From contig NZ_AZCX01000001.1 in the NCBI RefSeq assembly GCF_001433995.1, positions 310,001-374,000 on the forward strand: a stretch of DNA of 64,000 nt, given 5' to 3'. The stretch is from Secundilactobacillus kimchicus JCM 15530. Lineage in GTDB: Bacteria; Bacillota; Bacilli; Lactobacillales; Lactobacillaceae. The translations under genes were made by a program, and so were the position numbers. The number at the start of each line of letters is the position of its first letter. Position 1 is the first letter of the stretch. Positions 10,594 through 19,514 of this stretch are shown here, piece by piece. The notes under the pieces were generated by a model. That model saw only the letters and a list, made by a program, of their open reading frames with translations, was not told where the DNA came from and did no database searches.

Positions 10594-11559
10594 CTAATTG
10601 TCTGCGTTTTCGTAGGCGTTGATGATGGCTGCCACCACCGGATGCCGGACAACATCATCAGCGGTAAACTGCACAAATTCAATGTGGCTAACGTCCTTGA
10701 GGATTCCCATCGCTTGAACTAAGCCGCTTCGGCTGTTCTTAGGGAGGTCAATTTGGGTAATATCACCGTTAATAATCATCTTGGAACCAAAACCCAACCG
10801 CGTCAAAAACATTTTCATCTGCGCATTAGTCGTATTTTGTGCTTCGTCTAAAATCACAAAGGCTGATTCGAGCGTCCGACCACGCATGTATGCCAGGGGA
10901 GCAATTTCGATCACACCACGGTCCATTAACCGTGTCGTGTGTTCCGCCCCTAAAATGGCGTACAGCGCATCATAGATGGGCCGTAGGTACGGGTCCACTT
11001 TTTCCTTTAGGTCACCAGGCAAAAAGCCAAGACTTTCGCCGGCTTCAACCGCTGGACGGGTTAAAATAATTTTTTCCACGTCGCCGCGCTTAAGGGCAGC
11101 AACAGCCATAACAACGGCCAAGTACGTTTTCCCGGTTCCAGCAGGTCCAATCCCAAATGTCAAATCATTATTCTTAATCGCCGAAACGTACTGGCGCTGG
11201 CCGTAGTTCTTCACCCGAACAGAACGGCCCTTATTATCCTTGATCAACGTTTCGGTATAGAGGTCCTTAAAATAATCCAGCGTCCCCCGATCAGCCATTT
11301 TCATGGCACTGACGACGTCCGCACTATTCAGTTGGATCCCCTGTTGAACAAGGTCATCCATGTTCTTAAAAATGGCCATCACCTTGTCCACCTGGAACGG
11401 TTCTCCCACCACTTTGATGGAAGACCCCAGCGGATTAACGACCACGTCCAAGCCTTCTTCTAAGAGCGAGACAAACTTATCCTGCGCCCCCAACAATGCA
11501 ACTTCCTGTGCTGGATCCGTCAGGACAAATTCTTTTTCAATTTGAGTGTTTTCAGCCAA
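10594..11559 (-). CDS. phoH: PhoH-like ATPase
   Basis: A 321-residue P-loop ATPase of the PhoH/YbeZ family, linked to RNA metabolism and commonly paired with ybeY. The Walker A motif is GPAGTGKTYLAV (about residues 138-149); FVILDEAQNTT is the Walker B region and GDITQIDLP a further conserved strand. Start codon is TTG with AAAGGAG ten bases upstream. It leads the phoH-ybeY-dgkA-era-recO series. Confidence 0.94.
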   Translation of the reverse strand: MAENTQIEKEFVLTDPAQEVALLGAQDKFVSLLEEGLDVVVNPLGSSIKVVGEPFQVDKVMAIFKNMDDLVQQGIQLNSADVVSAMKMADRGTLDYFKDLYTETLIKDNKGRSVRVKNYGQRQYVSAIKNNDLTFGIGPAGTGKTYLAVVMAVAALKRGDVEKIILTRPAVEAGESLGFLPGDLKEKVDPYLRPIYDALYAILGAEHTTRLMDRGVIEIAPLAYMRGRTLESAFVILDEAQNTTNAQMKMFLTRLGFGSKMIINGDITQIDLPKNSRSGLVQAMGILKDVSHIEFVQFTADDVVRHPVVAAIINAYENADN

Positions 11560-11599
11560 ATAGGTTTGACTCCTTTATTATTAATTTTCGTTCCCTTTA

Positions 11600-11605
11600 A
11601 TTATA
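11600..11605 (-). promoter_or_regulatory. -10 box for phoH operon
   Basis: A perfect TATAAT on the minus strand about 40 bases before the phoH start. The -35 position holds no good match, so only the -10 is claimed. Confidence 0.5.
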
Positions 11606-11664
11606 CGCCATACACCCCTAATTTGCCCACATGATTCCCCACGGTCGGTTATCAATGAGCAAAA

Positions 11665-11692
11665 ACCGGTCACCTCAATTGAGATGACCGGT
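11665..11692 (-). terminator. intrinsic terminator after yqeY
   Basis: ACCGGTCATCTC/GAGGTGACCGGT (one G-T pair) with a short AATT loop and TTTTT on the minus strand, just after the yqeY stop. Confidence 0.88.
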
Positions 11693-11709
11693 CCGGAGAT
11701 AACGTTTTC

Positions 11710-12156
11710 TTACTTACTTAATAACGCCTTGACGGCCTTGTTGACAATGGCACCGTCCGCCTTACCCTTGAGTTTTGGCATCACAGCACCCATCATTTTA
11801 CCAAAATCAGCCATGGAGCTGGCATTCACTTCGGTAGCCGTTGCTTCAACGATTTGTTGCACCTCTTCTTCACTCAACTGCTTAGGCGCATACTTTTCAA
11901 CCAGCTCAATTTCGGCATCGAGTTGATCGACTAAGTCCTGGCGCCCAGCGTCAGCAAATTCTGTCCGGGACTCCTTGCGTTGCTTTAATTCCCGTGACAA
12001 CACCGTTAACTCGTCGTCTTCGGTTAAATCATGGCCTAGTTTGACCCGTTCGTTAGTCAAACTAGCCTTGATCATCCGAATCACGTTTAACGCCAACTTA
12101 TCGTGAGCCTTCATCGCCGTTTTAAGATCATCATTTAACGTTTTTTCTAAAGCCAC
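11710..12156 (-). CDS. yqeY: GatB/YqeY domain protein
   Basis: A 148-residue protein of the YqeY family, related to the tRNA-binding tail domain of GatB; its precise role is unknown. Conserved parts are LKTAMKAHDKLALNVIRMIKA, ELKQRKESRTEF and MADFGKMMGAVMPKLKGKADG. The frame is open to 12207 but GTG at 12156 has GGAGAGG seven bases upstream and gives the normal N-terminus (M)ALEKTLNDDL. It follows rpsU, as in most Firmicutes, with a terminator-like hairpin between them. Confidence 0.93.
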   Translation of the reverse strand: MALEKTLNDDLKTAMKAHDKLALNVIRMIKASLTNERVKLGHDLTEDDELTVLSRELKQRKESRTEFADAGRQDLVDQLDAEIELVEKYAPKQLSEEEVQQIVEATATEVNASSMADFGKMMGAVMPKLKGKADGAIVNKAVKALLSK

Positions 12157-12175
12157 TTTGAAACCTCTCCTTTCA

Positions 12176-12204
12176 CAAAAAAAGGCCCTGTTGCCAGGAA
12201 CCTT
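12176..12204 (-). terminator. terminator-like hairpin between rpsU and yqeY
   Basis: CCTG-GCAA-CAGG flanked by AGG/CCT and followed by T7 on the minus strand. It probably lets most transcripts stop after rpsU so that yqeY is made in smaller amounts. Confidence 0.75.
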
Positions 12205-12211
12205 CATCCAA

Positions 12212-12397
12212 CTAGAAGCGTTTCTTGTTCTTACGCTTTCTTGCTGCTTCTGATTTTAATTTGCGTTTAACACTTGGCTTTTCATAAAATTCCCGCTTAC
12301 GGTATTCTTGAAGTGTACCGCTTTTTGAAACCGTTCTTTTGAAGCGCCGAAGAGCATCGTCAAGAGACTCGTTTTTGCGAACGACCGTCTTTGTCAT
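12212..12397 (-). CDS. rpsU: 30S ribosomal protein S21
   Basis: A 61-residue basic ribosomal protein. The pattern [19 protein letters not shown] followed by the Lys/Arg-rich tail RKRKNKKRF is diagnostic. The ATG follows GGAGGG. It has its own strong promoter about 80 bases upstream and heads the rpsU-yqeY unit. Confidence 0.98.
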   Translation of the reverse strand: MTKTVVRKNESLDDALRRFKRTVSKSGTLQEYRKREFYEKPSVKRKLKSEAARKRKNKKRF

Positions 12398-12475
12398 GTA
12401 AATTCCCTCCCTCCGAGCTCAAATAGTAACTGTTTCGTGTGAGGCGAAAACACCGTCGCTCACCAGTTCTTTTTT

Positions 12476-12504
12476 ATTATACATACCCGGGGGCTCATCG
12501 TCAA
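12476..12504 (-). promoter_or_regulatory. strong sigma-A promoter of rpsU
   Basis: TTGACG (12499-12504), 17 bases, TATAAT (12476-12481), minus strand. It lies in the divergent space shared with ppsR. Confidence 0.92.
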
Positions 12505-12578
12505 TGATTGAAACCCGATTTATGGCGATCAATGTGGTAAACTGAACTTACCAACATTTTGACTACGGAGGCGTTCGA

Positions 12579-13409
12579 ATGGCACCCATTGATATTTTTA
12601 TTATTTCAGACTCTTCAGGTGAAACGGCTTTGACGATTGCTCAAACGGCCGTGGCCCAATTTCCGGATAACCCCGTTAAGTACCAACGTTTTCCGTTTAT
12701 CCAGACGGACAGCATTTTATCCGGCATTTTAAACCTCGCCGCAACCCGTCAAGCGGTCGTTTTTTTCACTCTGGTTAACCATGACCTCAGCGTCCAAGTT
12801 GAGTCGTTTTGTCGGGACAACCACCTCGAATTTTTCGACTGCATTCAACCAGCCATGCGCGCTTTAGCTAATCGAACAGGCTCAAATCCCGTGGGCCTGC
12901 CAAGCTTGAATCATAACTTAACCGATACCTACTTCGACCGCATCGCGGCTATGGAATTTGCCGTCGCCTATGATGATGGTAAAGATCCGACTGGGTTATT
13001 GAAAGCCGACCTCGTCATCCTAGGGGTTTCTCGGACCTCTAAGACGCCGCTTTCACTCTTCTTAGCTAACCGGGGACTAAAGGTGGCAAACCTCCCACTC
13101 TCCCCGCAAGCTCAACTTCCCGACGAACTGTGGCAAGTTGACCCTAAAAAAATTATTGGCCTGACAAACAACCCGAGCGTTCTGAGACGAATTCGCCAAC
13201 AACGGATGATCTCATACGGGTTGCCTGCTGAAAGTGCCTATTCCGATACGGAAAAAATTAAGGAAGAACTCCACTATGCAACTGATATTTATAAAAAGAT
13301 TGGTTGCCTCGTCATTAACGTTGCGAATAAATCAATCGAAGAAACGGCAACGCTCATCTTGGAGAGCATGGATATTGAACCCGCCGAGGTTGACACCATT
13401 CAGGATTAA
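12579..13409 (+). CDS. ppsR: pyruvate, phosphate dikinase regulatory protein PpsR-type (DUF299)
   Basis: A 276-residue bifunctional kinase/phosphorylase family that controls PEP synthase or pyruvate, phosphate dikinase by ADP/Pi-dependent threonine phosphorylation. The N-terminus MAPIDIFIISDSSGETA and the nucleotide-binding motif GVSRTSKTPLSLFLANRG (about residues 150-167) are diagnostic. The ATG follows GGAGG. It is the only plus-strand gene in this stretch and stands alone between a promoter region and a terminator. No pyruvate dikinase target is present in the window. Confidence 0.94.
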   Translation: MAPIDIFIISDSSGETALTIAQTAVAQFPDNPVKYQRFPFIQTDSILSGILNLAATRQAVVFFTLVNHDLSVQVESFCRDNHLEFFDCIQPAMRALANRTGSNPVGLPSLNHNLTDTYFDRIAAMEFAVAYDDGKDPTGLLKADLVILGVSRTSKTPLSLFLANRGLKVANLPLSPQAQLPDELWQVDPKKIIGLTNNPSVLRRIRQQRMISYGLPAESAYSDTEKIKEELHYATDIYKKIGCLVINVANKSIEETATLILESMDIEPAEVDTIQD

Positions 13410-13418
13410 AGCGGTCAT

Positions 13419-13459
13419 AAAAAAGGATTGGCTTGAAACTTCAAGTCAATCCTTTTTTT
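13419..13459. terminator. bidirectional terminator between ppsR and nfo
   Basis: AAAGGATTGGCTTGA pairs with TCAAGTCAATCCTTT (one G-T pair) and is flanked by A and T runs, so it can stop both converging transcripts. Confidence 0.9.
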
Positions 13460-14387
13460 AGCGGGCCAAATACGCGTCAAACGGCGCTTGAGCAATGACA
13501 TCTGCTGCAATGTCAGGGTTAAAACGTTGCGTTTTTAGCATGGTGACTTCGTAACCGTAAGGCGCTAACTTGGTCTTCGAATCAGGGGCAACTGGAACCC
13601 ATGGCGTTTCCATGATTTTAGGAACAGCCGCCAATGCTGGATGATGTGCAACGTGGTTCAAAGCGTCGAACCCAATAGTCCCCAGTCCCAATAGTTCATG
13701 ACGATCCTTATGGGCGCCACATTCGTTTTTCGAGTCGTTCAAATGCACAACTTGTAGGCGTTTCAACCCAACCACCTTGTCAAAAGTAGTCAAGACGCCG
13801 TCGAAGTCGTTTTTAATATCATATCCGGCATCACTGGTATGACACGTATCAAAACAAACGGAAACCTTATCTGATAACTCGATTTGATCAATCATTTCCC
13901 GTAATTGTTCAAACGTAATACCAACCTCAGTTCCCTTGCCAGCCATCGTTTCTAATGCAATGTGGACGTGTTGATCCGGCGTTATGATTTCGTTTAGTCC
14001 CTTAGCAATTTGAGCCATCGCCGCTTCGGCCCCTGCGCCGACATGGGCGCCCGGATGAAGGACAATCTGGGTGGCACCAATCGCATCAGCCCGCTTAACT
14101 TCTTCCCGCAAAAAATTCACGGCAAATGGGAAGTTTTTTGGTTTGAGAGTATTTCCCAGATTCACGACGTAAGGTGCATGAACGACAATTTGTTGTAAGT
14201 CGTTATCAGCCATGTAAGCCCGTCCTGCCTCGATATTTAATTCATCAATCGGTTTTCGGCGAGTATTTTGAGGGGCGCCTGTGTAGATCATGAAAACGTT
14301 TTCGCCGTAGCTGGTAGCCTCTTGGGCTGAGCCAAGTAACATCGCTTTACCTTTCATGCTCACATGGGAGCCAATTAACAACGTCAT
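13458..14387 (-). CDS. nfo: endonuclease IV (AP endonuclease)
   Basis: A 309-residue zinc-dependent endonuclease that cuts at abasic sites in base excision repair. Typical stretches are [67 protein letters not shown] and [19 protein letters not shown], which hold the His/Asp/Glu zinc ligands. A longer start exists at 14453, but the ATG at 14387 with AGGAG gives the usual N-terminus and overlaps the upstream teichoic-acid gene stop as ATGA. Confidence 0.96.
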   Translation of the reverse strand: MTLLIGSHVSMKGKAMLLGSAQEATSYGENVFMIYTGAPQNTRRKPIDELNIEAGRAYMADNDLQQIVVHAPYVVNLGNTLKPKNFPFAVNFLREEVKRADAIGATQIVLHPGAHVGAGAEAAMAQIAKGLNEIITPDQHVHIALETMAGKGTEVGITFEQLREMIDQIELSDKVSVCFDTCHTSDAGYDIKNDFDGVLTTFDKVVGLKRLQVVHLNDSKNECGAHKDRHELLGLGTIGFDALNHVAHHPALAAVPKIMETPWVPVAPDSKTKLAPYGYEVTMLKTQRFNPDIAADVIAQAPFDAYLAR

Positions 14388-15604
14388 TTTGTCATCTCCT
14401 GTTCCATAATTTTGACCACTTCGGCGCTGGCTCGACCCGTTTCCCAACCACAATACTTTTGGCTGAACCCCATCAAGGCTGCCCGGTAGGCCGGAAAACA
14501 GCGGTCTTGATAAAACGTATCGAGGGCGGCGTGTAAATCGGATTCCGTAGTCGCTAGTGGGCCCGGGATCTCGGCTTGATAGTTGAAGTAAAAGCCTCGT
14601 AATTCGTCACGATAATGGGCTAAATCATACGCGTAAAACAGCATTGGCCGCTCAAGGTTGGCATAGTCAAACATCACCGACGAATAATCGGTAATCAGCA
14701 GATCAGCCATCAAATAAAGCTGAGCAATGTCGTTGTCCGCCAGAATTTTGACTCGATCTTCAAATCCAGTAATATCAATATGATCCTTGACCAGATAATG
14801 GGGCCGAAGCACTAAAATGGTGTCAGCTGACACGTGCTCAAAAAAGTGGCCAAGATCGAACGGCAGCTTAAAGTGGTAGCGGCCAGCCTTTATTGCATCG
14901 TCGTCACGCCACGTCGGTGCGTATAAAATAACCGTCGCTGTGGCGCTTCCGACCAGCTTTTTCTTAATCTGTGCCACAGTCGCCGGTTGATTATCCCGGT
15001 ACAAAACGTCGTTTCGGGGGTAGCCGACTGGTAAAAACTCATTGTGAAATTGAAATGCGGATCGAAAAACCTTCTTCGAAAAAGCATTTGGCGCAATCAG
15101 GTATTGCCAGCGGGCAGCCTCACGAATAAACTGACGGCCGTAGTCTTCGGTGGTATTGCCTGGAATGGCAACGTGTTCAATGTCAACGCCCAGCCGTTTT
15201 AACGGCGTTCCATGCCAGGTTTGGATATAGGTGGTTTGGCGGTTTTTCCGCCACCACTGAGGCATCCGTGAGTTAAACACCCACACCTTAGCGTGGGCCA
15301 TCACCCAGACCCATTTTAATGAAAACCGGCGCAACAGTTTAATCTCAGGATACCGCTGACGAAGTTCTGCATATACCCGTGGTTTGACCGAGAAGTAAGC
15401 CGTTTGGCGCAGTTCTGGATGATGCGTCACCAGCTCACGATAAATGGCTGCCGGATTGTCGTTAATATCGTTACCGTTAAAGCTCTCAAAAATCGTTAAT
15501 TTAGGATTTGGCTTAAAACAAATAAACCCATCGTTTATCACGATGAGTCCATAACGAATAATGAGTTTGAGTCCTTTAACGAAACGCGCCTTTAAAGAAG
15601 TCAT
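14384..15604 (-). CDS. CDP-glycerol glycerophosphotransferase family protein (TagB/TagF-like)
   Basis: About 406 residues, resembling the enzymes that add glycerol-phosphate units to wall teichoic acid on the inner membrane face. Visible signatures are [32 protein letters not shown] and the family's C-terminal [18 protein letters not shown]. The size matches a single-domain TagB-type enzyme more than the about 750-residue TagF, so primer versus polymerase activity is open. Three consecutive ATG codons (15610, 15607, 15604) follow GGGGG; spacing favours the last. It sits directly after tagG and is coupled to nfo. Confidence 0.88.
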   Translation of the reverse strand: MTSLKARFVKGLKLIIRYGLIVINDGFICFKPNPKLTIFESFNGNDINDNPAAIYRELVTHHPELRQTAYFSVKPRVYAELRQRYPEIKLLRRFSLKWVWVMAHAKVWVFNSRMPQWWRKNRQTTYIQTWHGTPLKRLGVDIEHVAIPGNTTEDYGRQFIREAARWQYLIAPNAFSKKVFRSAFQFHNEFLPVGYPRNDVLYRDNQPATVAQIKKKLVGSATATVILYAPTWRDDDAIKAGRYHFKLPFDLGHFFEHVSADTILVLRPHYLVKDHIDITGFEDRVKILADNDIAQLYLMADLLITDYSSVMFDYANLERPMLFYAYDLAHYRDELRGFYFNYQAEIPGPLATTESDLHAALDTFYQDRCFPAYRAALMGFSQKYCGWETGRASAEVVKIMEQEMTK

Positions 15605-15618
15605 CATCATTCCCCCGT

Positions 15619-16434
15619 TTAAATTAAGTCGACAAACCGTGCGCGGAACTTGTAGTGGAGGTGAGACCCAACTAGCAAGAAGAACAGCACGATTAACCAA
15701 AATTCAATGGTCAGTGTTGGCCGTTGCCAGAACCAACCCGTCCCAAACAACGCTTCTCGGAACCCGGAAACAACGTAAAAGAACGGGTTCAACTGTAAAA
15801 TCCGAGCAAATAGTGGCGGGAAACTGCTCGTTTCAAAATTAAACAAGACCCCTGAAATATAAAACAACATCCGCATTGCTGATTGAAGCAGCATATGGAA
15901 GTCTCGAATTAAAACAGAGACCGCTGAATTAAAGATACCAAGCGCTAACAACAACATTAACATGGCAAAGAAGTAATACAACCACTCAAACCAGTGAATG
16001 TTGGGGCGAACGCCGTACAGCAGCCCAACGATGATTGAAAACACCATCATTGTCCAAAATGAACTCAGATTACTAACTAATTTAATTGATGGCAGCGCAG
16101 AGACCGGAAATTTCATCTTTGACACCATGCCAACCCGTTGATAAATACTTTTGGAGGCATCTAACGTCGCCCGATTCATGTAGAACCAAGGGGTGATTCC
16201 AATCACCATCCAAGGCAGGTAGTCGACCCCATTACTCTGACCGTGTTTTAAACCGACCCCAAACACAATCCAGTAAATGCCAATTTGAATCAACGGATAT
16301 AAGTATTCCCAGACAAGTCCTAAGTAGTGACTCTGGTAGTTGGCCATATCTTCGTATCGGGAGATGCGGAAAATAATGCCCATATTTTTAAACTGTTCTT
16401 TGAATAAGGTCACAACCTCTTTCAAGGTAGACAC
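15619..16434 (-). CDS. tagG: teichoic acid ABC transporter permease TagG-type
   Basis: A 271-residue ABC-2 family membrane permease exporting polyglycerol- or polyribitol-phosphate chains. The cytoplasmic N-terminal helix and SHYLGLVWEYLYPLIQIGIY are typical of polysaccharide/teichoic acid exporters; about six hydrophobic segments follow, with the GLLYGVRP and NSAVSVLIRDFHMLLQSAMR loops conserved. The ATG follows AGGAG. It lies between two glycerophosphotransferase-like genes, but the ATPase partner TagH is not in the window, so it must be encoded elsewhere. Confidence 0.9.
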   Translation of the reverse strand: MSTLKEVVTLFKEQFKNMGIIFRISRYEDMANYQSHYLGLVWEYLYPLIQIGIYWIVFGVGLKHGQSNGVDYLPWMVIGITPWFYMNRATLDASKSIYQRVGMVSKMKFPVSALPSIKLVSNLSSFWTMMVFSIIVGLLYGVRPNIHWFEWLYYFFAMLMLLLALGIFNSAVSVLIRDFHMLLQSAMRMLFYISGVLFNFETSSFPPLFARILQLNPFFYVVSGFREALFGTGWFWQRPTLTIEFWLIVLFFLLVGSHLHYKFRARFVDLI

Positions 16435-16442
16435 ACTCCTTT

Positions 16443-17600
16443 TTACTTACCCACAATGGTCGATCTAAAATGATCGATAACGCGCGTCGTGGCTTGCCCA
16501 TCGTTGTAAGTGTTCCAATAGTGATTGAACTGGGTGAAGTCCGTTAAGACGTCCGCCCTAATCGCTTCTTCCAGCTGAGCTGGCGTGGTTAACGGTTGCG
16601 TTGGTAACCACTTTAAAAAATGTGGTTGAATCCCCGGATTCTTTTCGTATTCGGGTAAATCAGCCATGTAAAACAACATCGTGTGCGCCGTTGGCAACAA
16701 ACTGTAGTCAAAAGCCACCGACGAATAGTCGGTCACCAGCGTTTCGGTGACCATCAGCAAATCAGTCGTGGAAAGTTGCGGATAGAACCGAATGCGGCCC
16801 GCCCCAACCTGACTGAACTTTTGCTCATACTGTTGCAAGAGCGGATGAAGTTTGACGACCACCACCGCATCAGGATCGGTAATCAGCGCCTTTTTTAAAG
16901 CATCTGATAACTCGAACTTCATACTTTCACGATACGTCGGCGCAAATAAAATCACCCTGTGACTCGTCAATCCCGGGGCTAACCGATCGACGCGAGCTAA
17001 CGCGTTACTGCGCCATTTGGCAGATAAAAAACGATCGGATCGCGGATATCCTAACAACTGGATACGGCTGGCTGGCACCCGGTAGCTCTCTTCAAAAACG
17101 TGACCCATCGCTTCCGAAGCCACCACAAAATCGTCAAACTGATTGTACACGCGCTGAAACCGGTGCTGATCGGTTTTCGATCTTAAGGCCGTCTTCGGAT
17201 CACCAAACCCAAATCGCTTGATGGCCCCGTTTGCGTGCCAGAGCTGGACGATTCGACAGTTTCTCGGATGCTTGAGGCCCCCCAGAAACGCGTAGTAATT
17301 ATCACAAAACATTAACTTCGCACGCATCATTTGTGGAATACCATGAAGAACAAACGACACGTTGTCTTGATAGGAGATCACCGTGATTCCGTACGCTGCT
17401 AACCGGGTTGCGGCCGCCTCGACTGCCGGGCGGTAATACACCACCATGTCGGCTGGATCCGTCAACGTTTTAGCAACCGCTAAAATGAACTTCAGGTTGT
17501 TATCAAAGCTCATGAGATAAATCACCCGCCGATGCTTTCCCCGATTAAAATAATGTAGCATCGACATCAGCCGAACTAACCAAATGTAAATGTCCTTCAC
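16443..17600 (-). CDS. CDP-glycerol glycerophosphotransferase family protein (TagB-like)
   Basis: A 385-residue protein of the same family as the gene at 14384-15604 but clearly divergent. It shows VQLWHANGAIKRFGFGD (the WHG-like motif with Ala in place of Gly), ILFAPTYRES, VVVKLHPLL and LVTDYSSVAFDYSLLP. The start is GTG at 17600 with a weak GGTGG upstream. First gene of the cluster tagB-like, tagG, tagB/F-like, nfo, all with short gaps. Whether it primes or extends the polymer cannot be told from sequence alone. Confidence 0.86.
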   Translation of the reverse strand: MKDIYIWLVRLMSMLHYFNRGKHRRVIYLMSFDNNLKFILAVAKTLTDPADMVVYYRPAVEAAATRLAAYGITVISYQDNVSFVLHGIPQMMRAKLMFCDNYYAFLGGLKHPRNCRIVQLWHANGAIKRFGFGDPKTALRSKTDQHRFQRVYNQFDDFVVASEAMGHVFEESYRVPASRIQLLGYPRSDRFLSAKWRSNALARVDRLAPGLTSHRVILFAPTYRESMKFELSDALKKALITDPDAVVVVKLHPLLQQYEQKFSQVGAGRIRFYPQLSTTDLLMVTETLVTDYSSVAFDYSLLPTAHTMLFYMADLPEYEKNPGIQPHFLKWLPTQPLTTPAQLEEAIRADVLTDFTQFNHYWNTYNDGQATTRVIDHFRSTIVGK

Positions 17601-17653
17601 GTCAAACCACCAATTCTATGCAATCTCCGGTATCTGTTGATACACAACTTGGT

Positions 17654-17662
17654 ATTATACCA
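17654..17662 (-). promoter_or_regulatory. extended -10 promoter of the teichoic acid cluster
   Basis: TGGTATAAT on the minus strand about 55 bases before the first gene of the cluster. The -35 region is poor. Confidence 0.6.
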
Positions 17663-17743
17663 CAACCGGTTCACGCGACCAGCGGTTTTTCAGTCGCCCT
17701 TACCAGCTTTTAATAATTAAGTGTTCAAGACAAGCAATATTAA

Positions 17744-17779
17744 AGCCGCGACGGGCATCTAAAACGCTCCGGCGCGGCC
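17744..17779 (-). terminator. weak terminator after yitT
   Basis: GCCGCG pairs with CGCGGC, with further CGG/CCC pairing inside, followed by only TTTAATATT. It may be a weak terminator or a stable 3' hairpin. Nothing else is seen in the gap 17663-17815. Confidence 0.4.
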
Positions 17780-17815
17780 ATTAAGGGCTGTTTGCAACCA
17801 TTGATCATTGCTAAA

Positions 17816-18691
17816 TCATAGTTTAGGCTCGTAAAAGTGACCCAGAATTTTAACGGTGTCTGAGATACTCACAAAAGCACTTGGATCAGCCTCGTCCATG
17901 GCCTCTTCCAAATCGTTCATTTCGTAGCGTGAGATCACCGTGAATAAGATCGTTTTATTATCATGATGGTAGGCTCCTTCAGCATCATGAACAATGGTAA
18001 TTCCGCGCCTAATGTGGTTTTGAACCGAATCAATCACCGTCTTAGGTCGGCCCGTGATGATCATCACCTGCATCCGCTGTTGGCGCGTGTAAGTCATGTC
18101 CATCACCCGGGCGTTAACAAACAACCCTAAAGCTGAGTAAAACGCGTACGGCCAACCATAAGCAAACCCGGCGGCAATGATGATGAACGAATTGAAGAAA
18201 ATATTAATGGACCCAATTGAGCGACCCGTGCGGCGCCGAATGACAATCCCCAAGATGTCTAATCCACCGGTTGAAATGCCATTTTTTAAGGCCATACCAG
18301 TACCGAATCCGTTAACGGCACCCCCGAAAATCGCACAAATAATCGGGTCGGTAGTCAAGTGAACGGGATTCAAAACCCGAATCATAATACTAGCCAATAA
18401 AACCGAGGCTACCGTGTAAACGGTAAACTGATGACTAATTTGGCGCCAAGCCAACACAAACAACGGAACGTTGAGCAAAAAGAGCCCCAACGCTGTTGAA
18501 ATCACAACTGGACTATTTCGAATTGTTAACGTATTGACTAACTGGGCCAACCCCGTAATGCCTGACGAGTAGATATGACCGGGGGACCAAAAAAAATTCA
18601 TCGCAATGGAAACTAACACGGCGTACAAAAAAGCCGTCGATAATTTTCCAATTGACTGGTGGCGCTTCATAAGGCGCTGCACATCGTCCAT
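17816..18691 (-). CDS. yitT: YitT family membrane protein (DUF2179)
   Basis: A 291-residue protein with about five hydrophobic segments in the first 180 residues and a cytosolic C-terminal domain (from about residue 195) of the DUF2179 type, seen as QVMIITGRPKTVIDSVQNHI and GRPK/TVISRYEMNDLEEAM. The central NGISTGGLDILGIVIRRRTGRSIG stretch, quoted here in part, is diagnostic of YitT. Function is not established for the family. It is monocistronic, with its own promoter. Confidence 0.88.
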   Translation of the reverse strand: MDDVQRLMKRHQSIGKLSTAFLYAVLVSIAMNFFWSPGHIYSSGITGLAQLVNTLTIRNSPVVISTALGLFLLNVPLFVLAWRQISHQFTVYTVASVLLASIMIRVLNPVHLTTDPIICAIFGGAVNGFGTGMALKNGISTGGLDILGIVIRRRTGRSIGSINIFFNSFIIIAAGFAYGWPYAFYSALGLFVNARVMDMTYTRQQRMQVMIITGRPKTVIDSVQNHIRRGITIVHDAEGAYHHDNKTILFTVISRYEMNDLEEAMDEADPSAFVSISDTVKILGHFYEPKL

Positions 18692-18732
18692 TTGTATTGC
18701 TCAACCTTTCGTTTGTGGAATTCACGCCATTA

Positions 18733-18741
18733 ATCTTACCA
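18733..18741 (-). promoter_or_regulatory. extended -10 promoter of yitT
   Basis: TGGTAAGAT on the minus strand, about 45 bases before the yitT start; a weak GTTCAT lies 17 bases further up. Confidence 0.5.
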
Positions 18742-18766
18742 CATTTCTGCGTGAATGAACGGTCTT

Positions 18767-19309
18767 TTAAGCGTTGTCGGTTGTTGATTGCCAGTGATCC
18801 CTAACGAAGGCTTCGCGACCTTGCGCCTCTTCTTTCGCAAACCGCTCCGGGTTCTTTTTATAAAAGTCCTGATGGCGCGCTTCAGCCTCATAAAAGGGCT
18901 TTACCGGCTCAATTTGGGTCACAATGGGATCCGTGAAGAGCGGACTGGCCGCTAACTTTTCCCGTGAAGCAGTGGCAATTCGACGCTGTTCCTCATTTTT
19001 AACAAAAATCACTGGTCGGTAGTTATCACCACGATCTTGAAACTGACCCATTGCATCCGTCGGGTCAGTTTGCTGCCAGTAAATCTGAACCAGTTGGTCG
19101 TAACTAATGACCGTTGGATCGTAAATAATCTTAACCGCTTCAGTATGCCCCGTTTCGTGATTTTTGACTTGCTCATAAGTAGGATTTTCGACAAATCCCC
19201 CCGTATAACCGGAAATCACCTTTTCAATCCCGGGTAGTGTGTCAAAGGGTTTGACCATGCACCAAAAACAACCACCGGCAAAAATAGCCGTATCAAACGT
19301 GTCACTCAT
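18767..19309 (-). CDS. msrA: peptide methionine sulfoxide reductase MsrA
   Basis: A 180-residue repair enzyme that reduces methionine-S-sulfoxide in proteins. The catalytic motif GGCFWC is at residues 12-17 and the conserved [19 protein letters not shown] and YWQQTDPT stretches follow. The ATG at 19309 with GGGAGTG is chosen over an upstream in-frame start at 19366, which lies beyond the promoter -10. Only the MsrA domain is present, with no fused MsrB. Confidence 0.96.
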   Translation of the reverse strand: MSDTFDTAIFAGGCFWCMVKPFDTLPGIEKVISGYTGGFVENPTYEQVKNHETGHTEAVKIIYDPTVISYDQLVQIYWQQTDPTDAMGQFQDRGDNYRPVIFVKNEEQRRIATASREKLAASPLFTDPIVTQIEPVKPFYEAEARHQDFYKKNPERFAKEEAQGREAFVRDHWQSTTDNA

Positions 19310-19337
19310 AATTATCACTCCCGAATTTAATGCTGTT

Positions 19338-19366
19338 ATCATACCGCAACCACCCGGTATAAACAA
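19338..19366 (-). promoter_or_regulatory. promoter of msrA
   Basis: TTGTTT (19361-19366), 17 bases, TATGAT (19338-19343) on the minus strand, 28 bases before the start codon. Confidence 0.7.
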
Positions 19367-19423
19367 GTTACACTGTTAGCATCGCCCCGCTTAGATTGCC
19401 GACTTCACCTTTGAGCGTCAAAA

Positions 19424-19470
19424 AAATTCCGGCAAGAAACGGGTCAATTGGCCCGTTTTTGCCGGAATTT
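19424..19470 (-). terminator. long intrinsic terminator after hisS-aspS
   Basis: AAATTCCGGCAA pairs with TTGCCGGAATTT, with an inner AACGGG/CCCGTT helix, followed by a T run on the minus strand. Confidence 0.92.
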
Positions 19471-19514
19471 CTCTTAAATCATTTTAATCAATAAAACGTC
19501 CTTTTGCGGCCGCG

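Noticed and set aside
17601-17815. Searched for a small gene or RNA between the teichoic acid cluster and yitT
   Set aside because: Only an extended -10 and a weak hairpin are visible; no ORF with a ribosome binding site.
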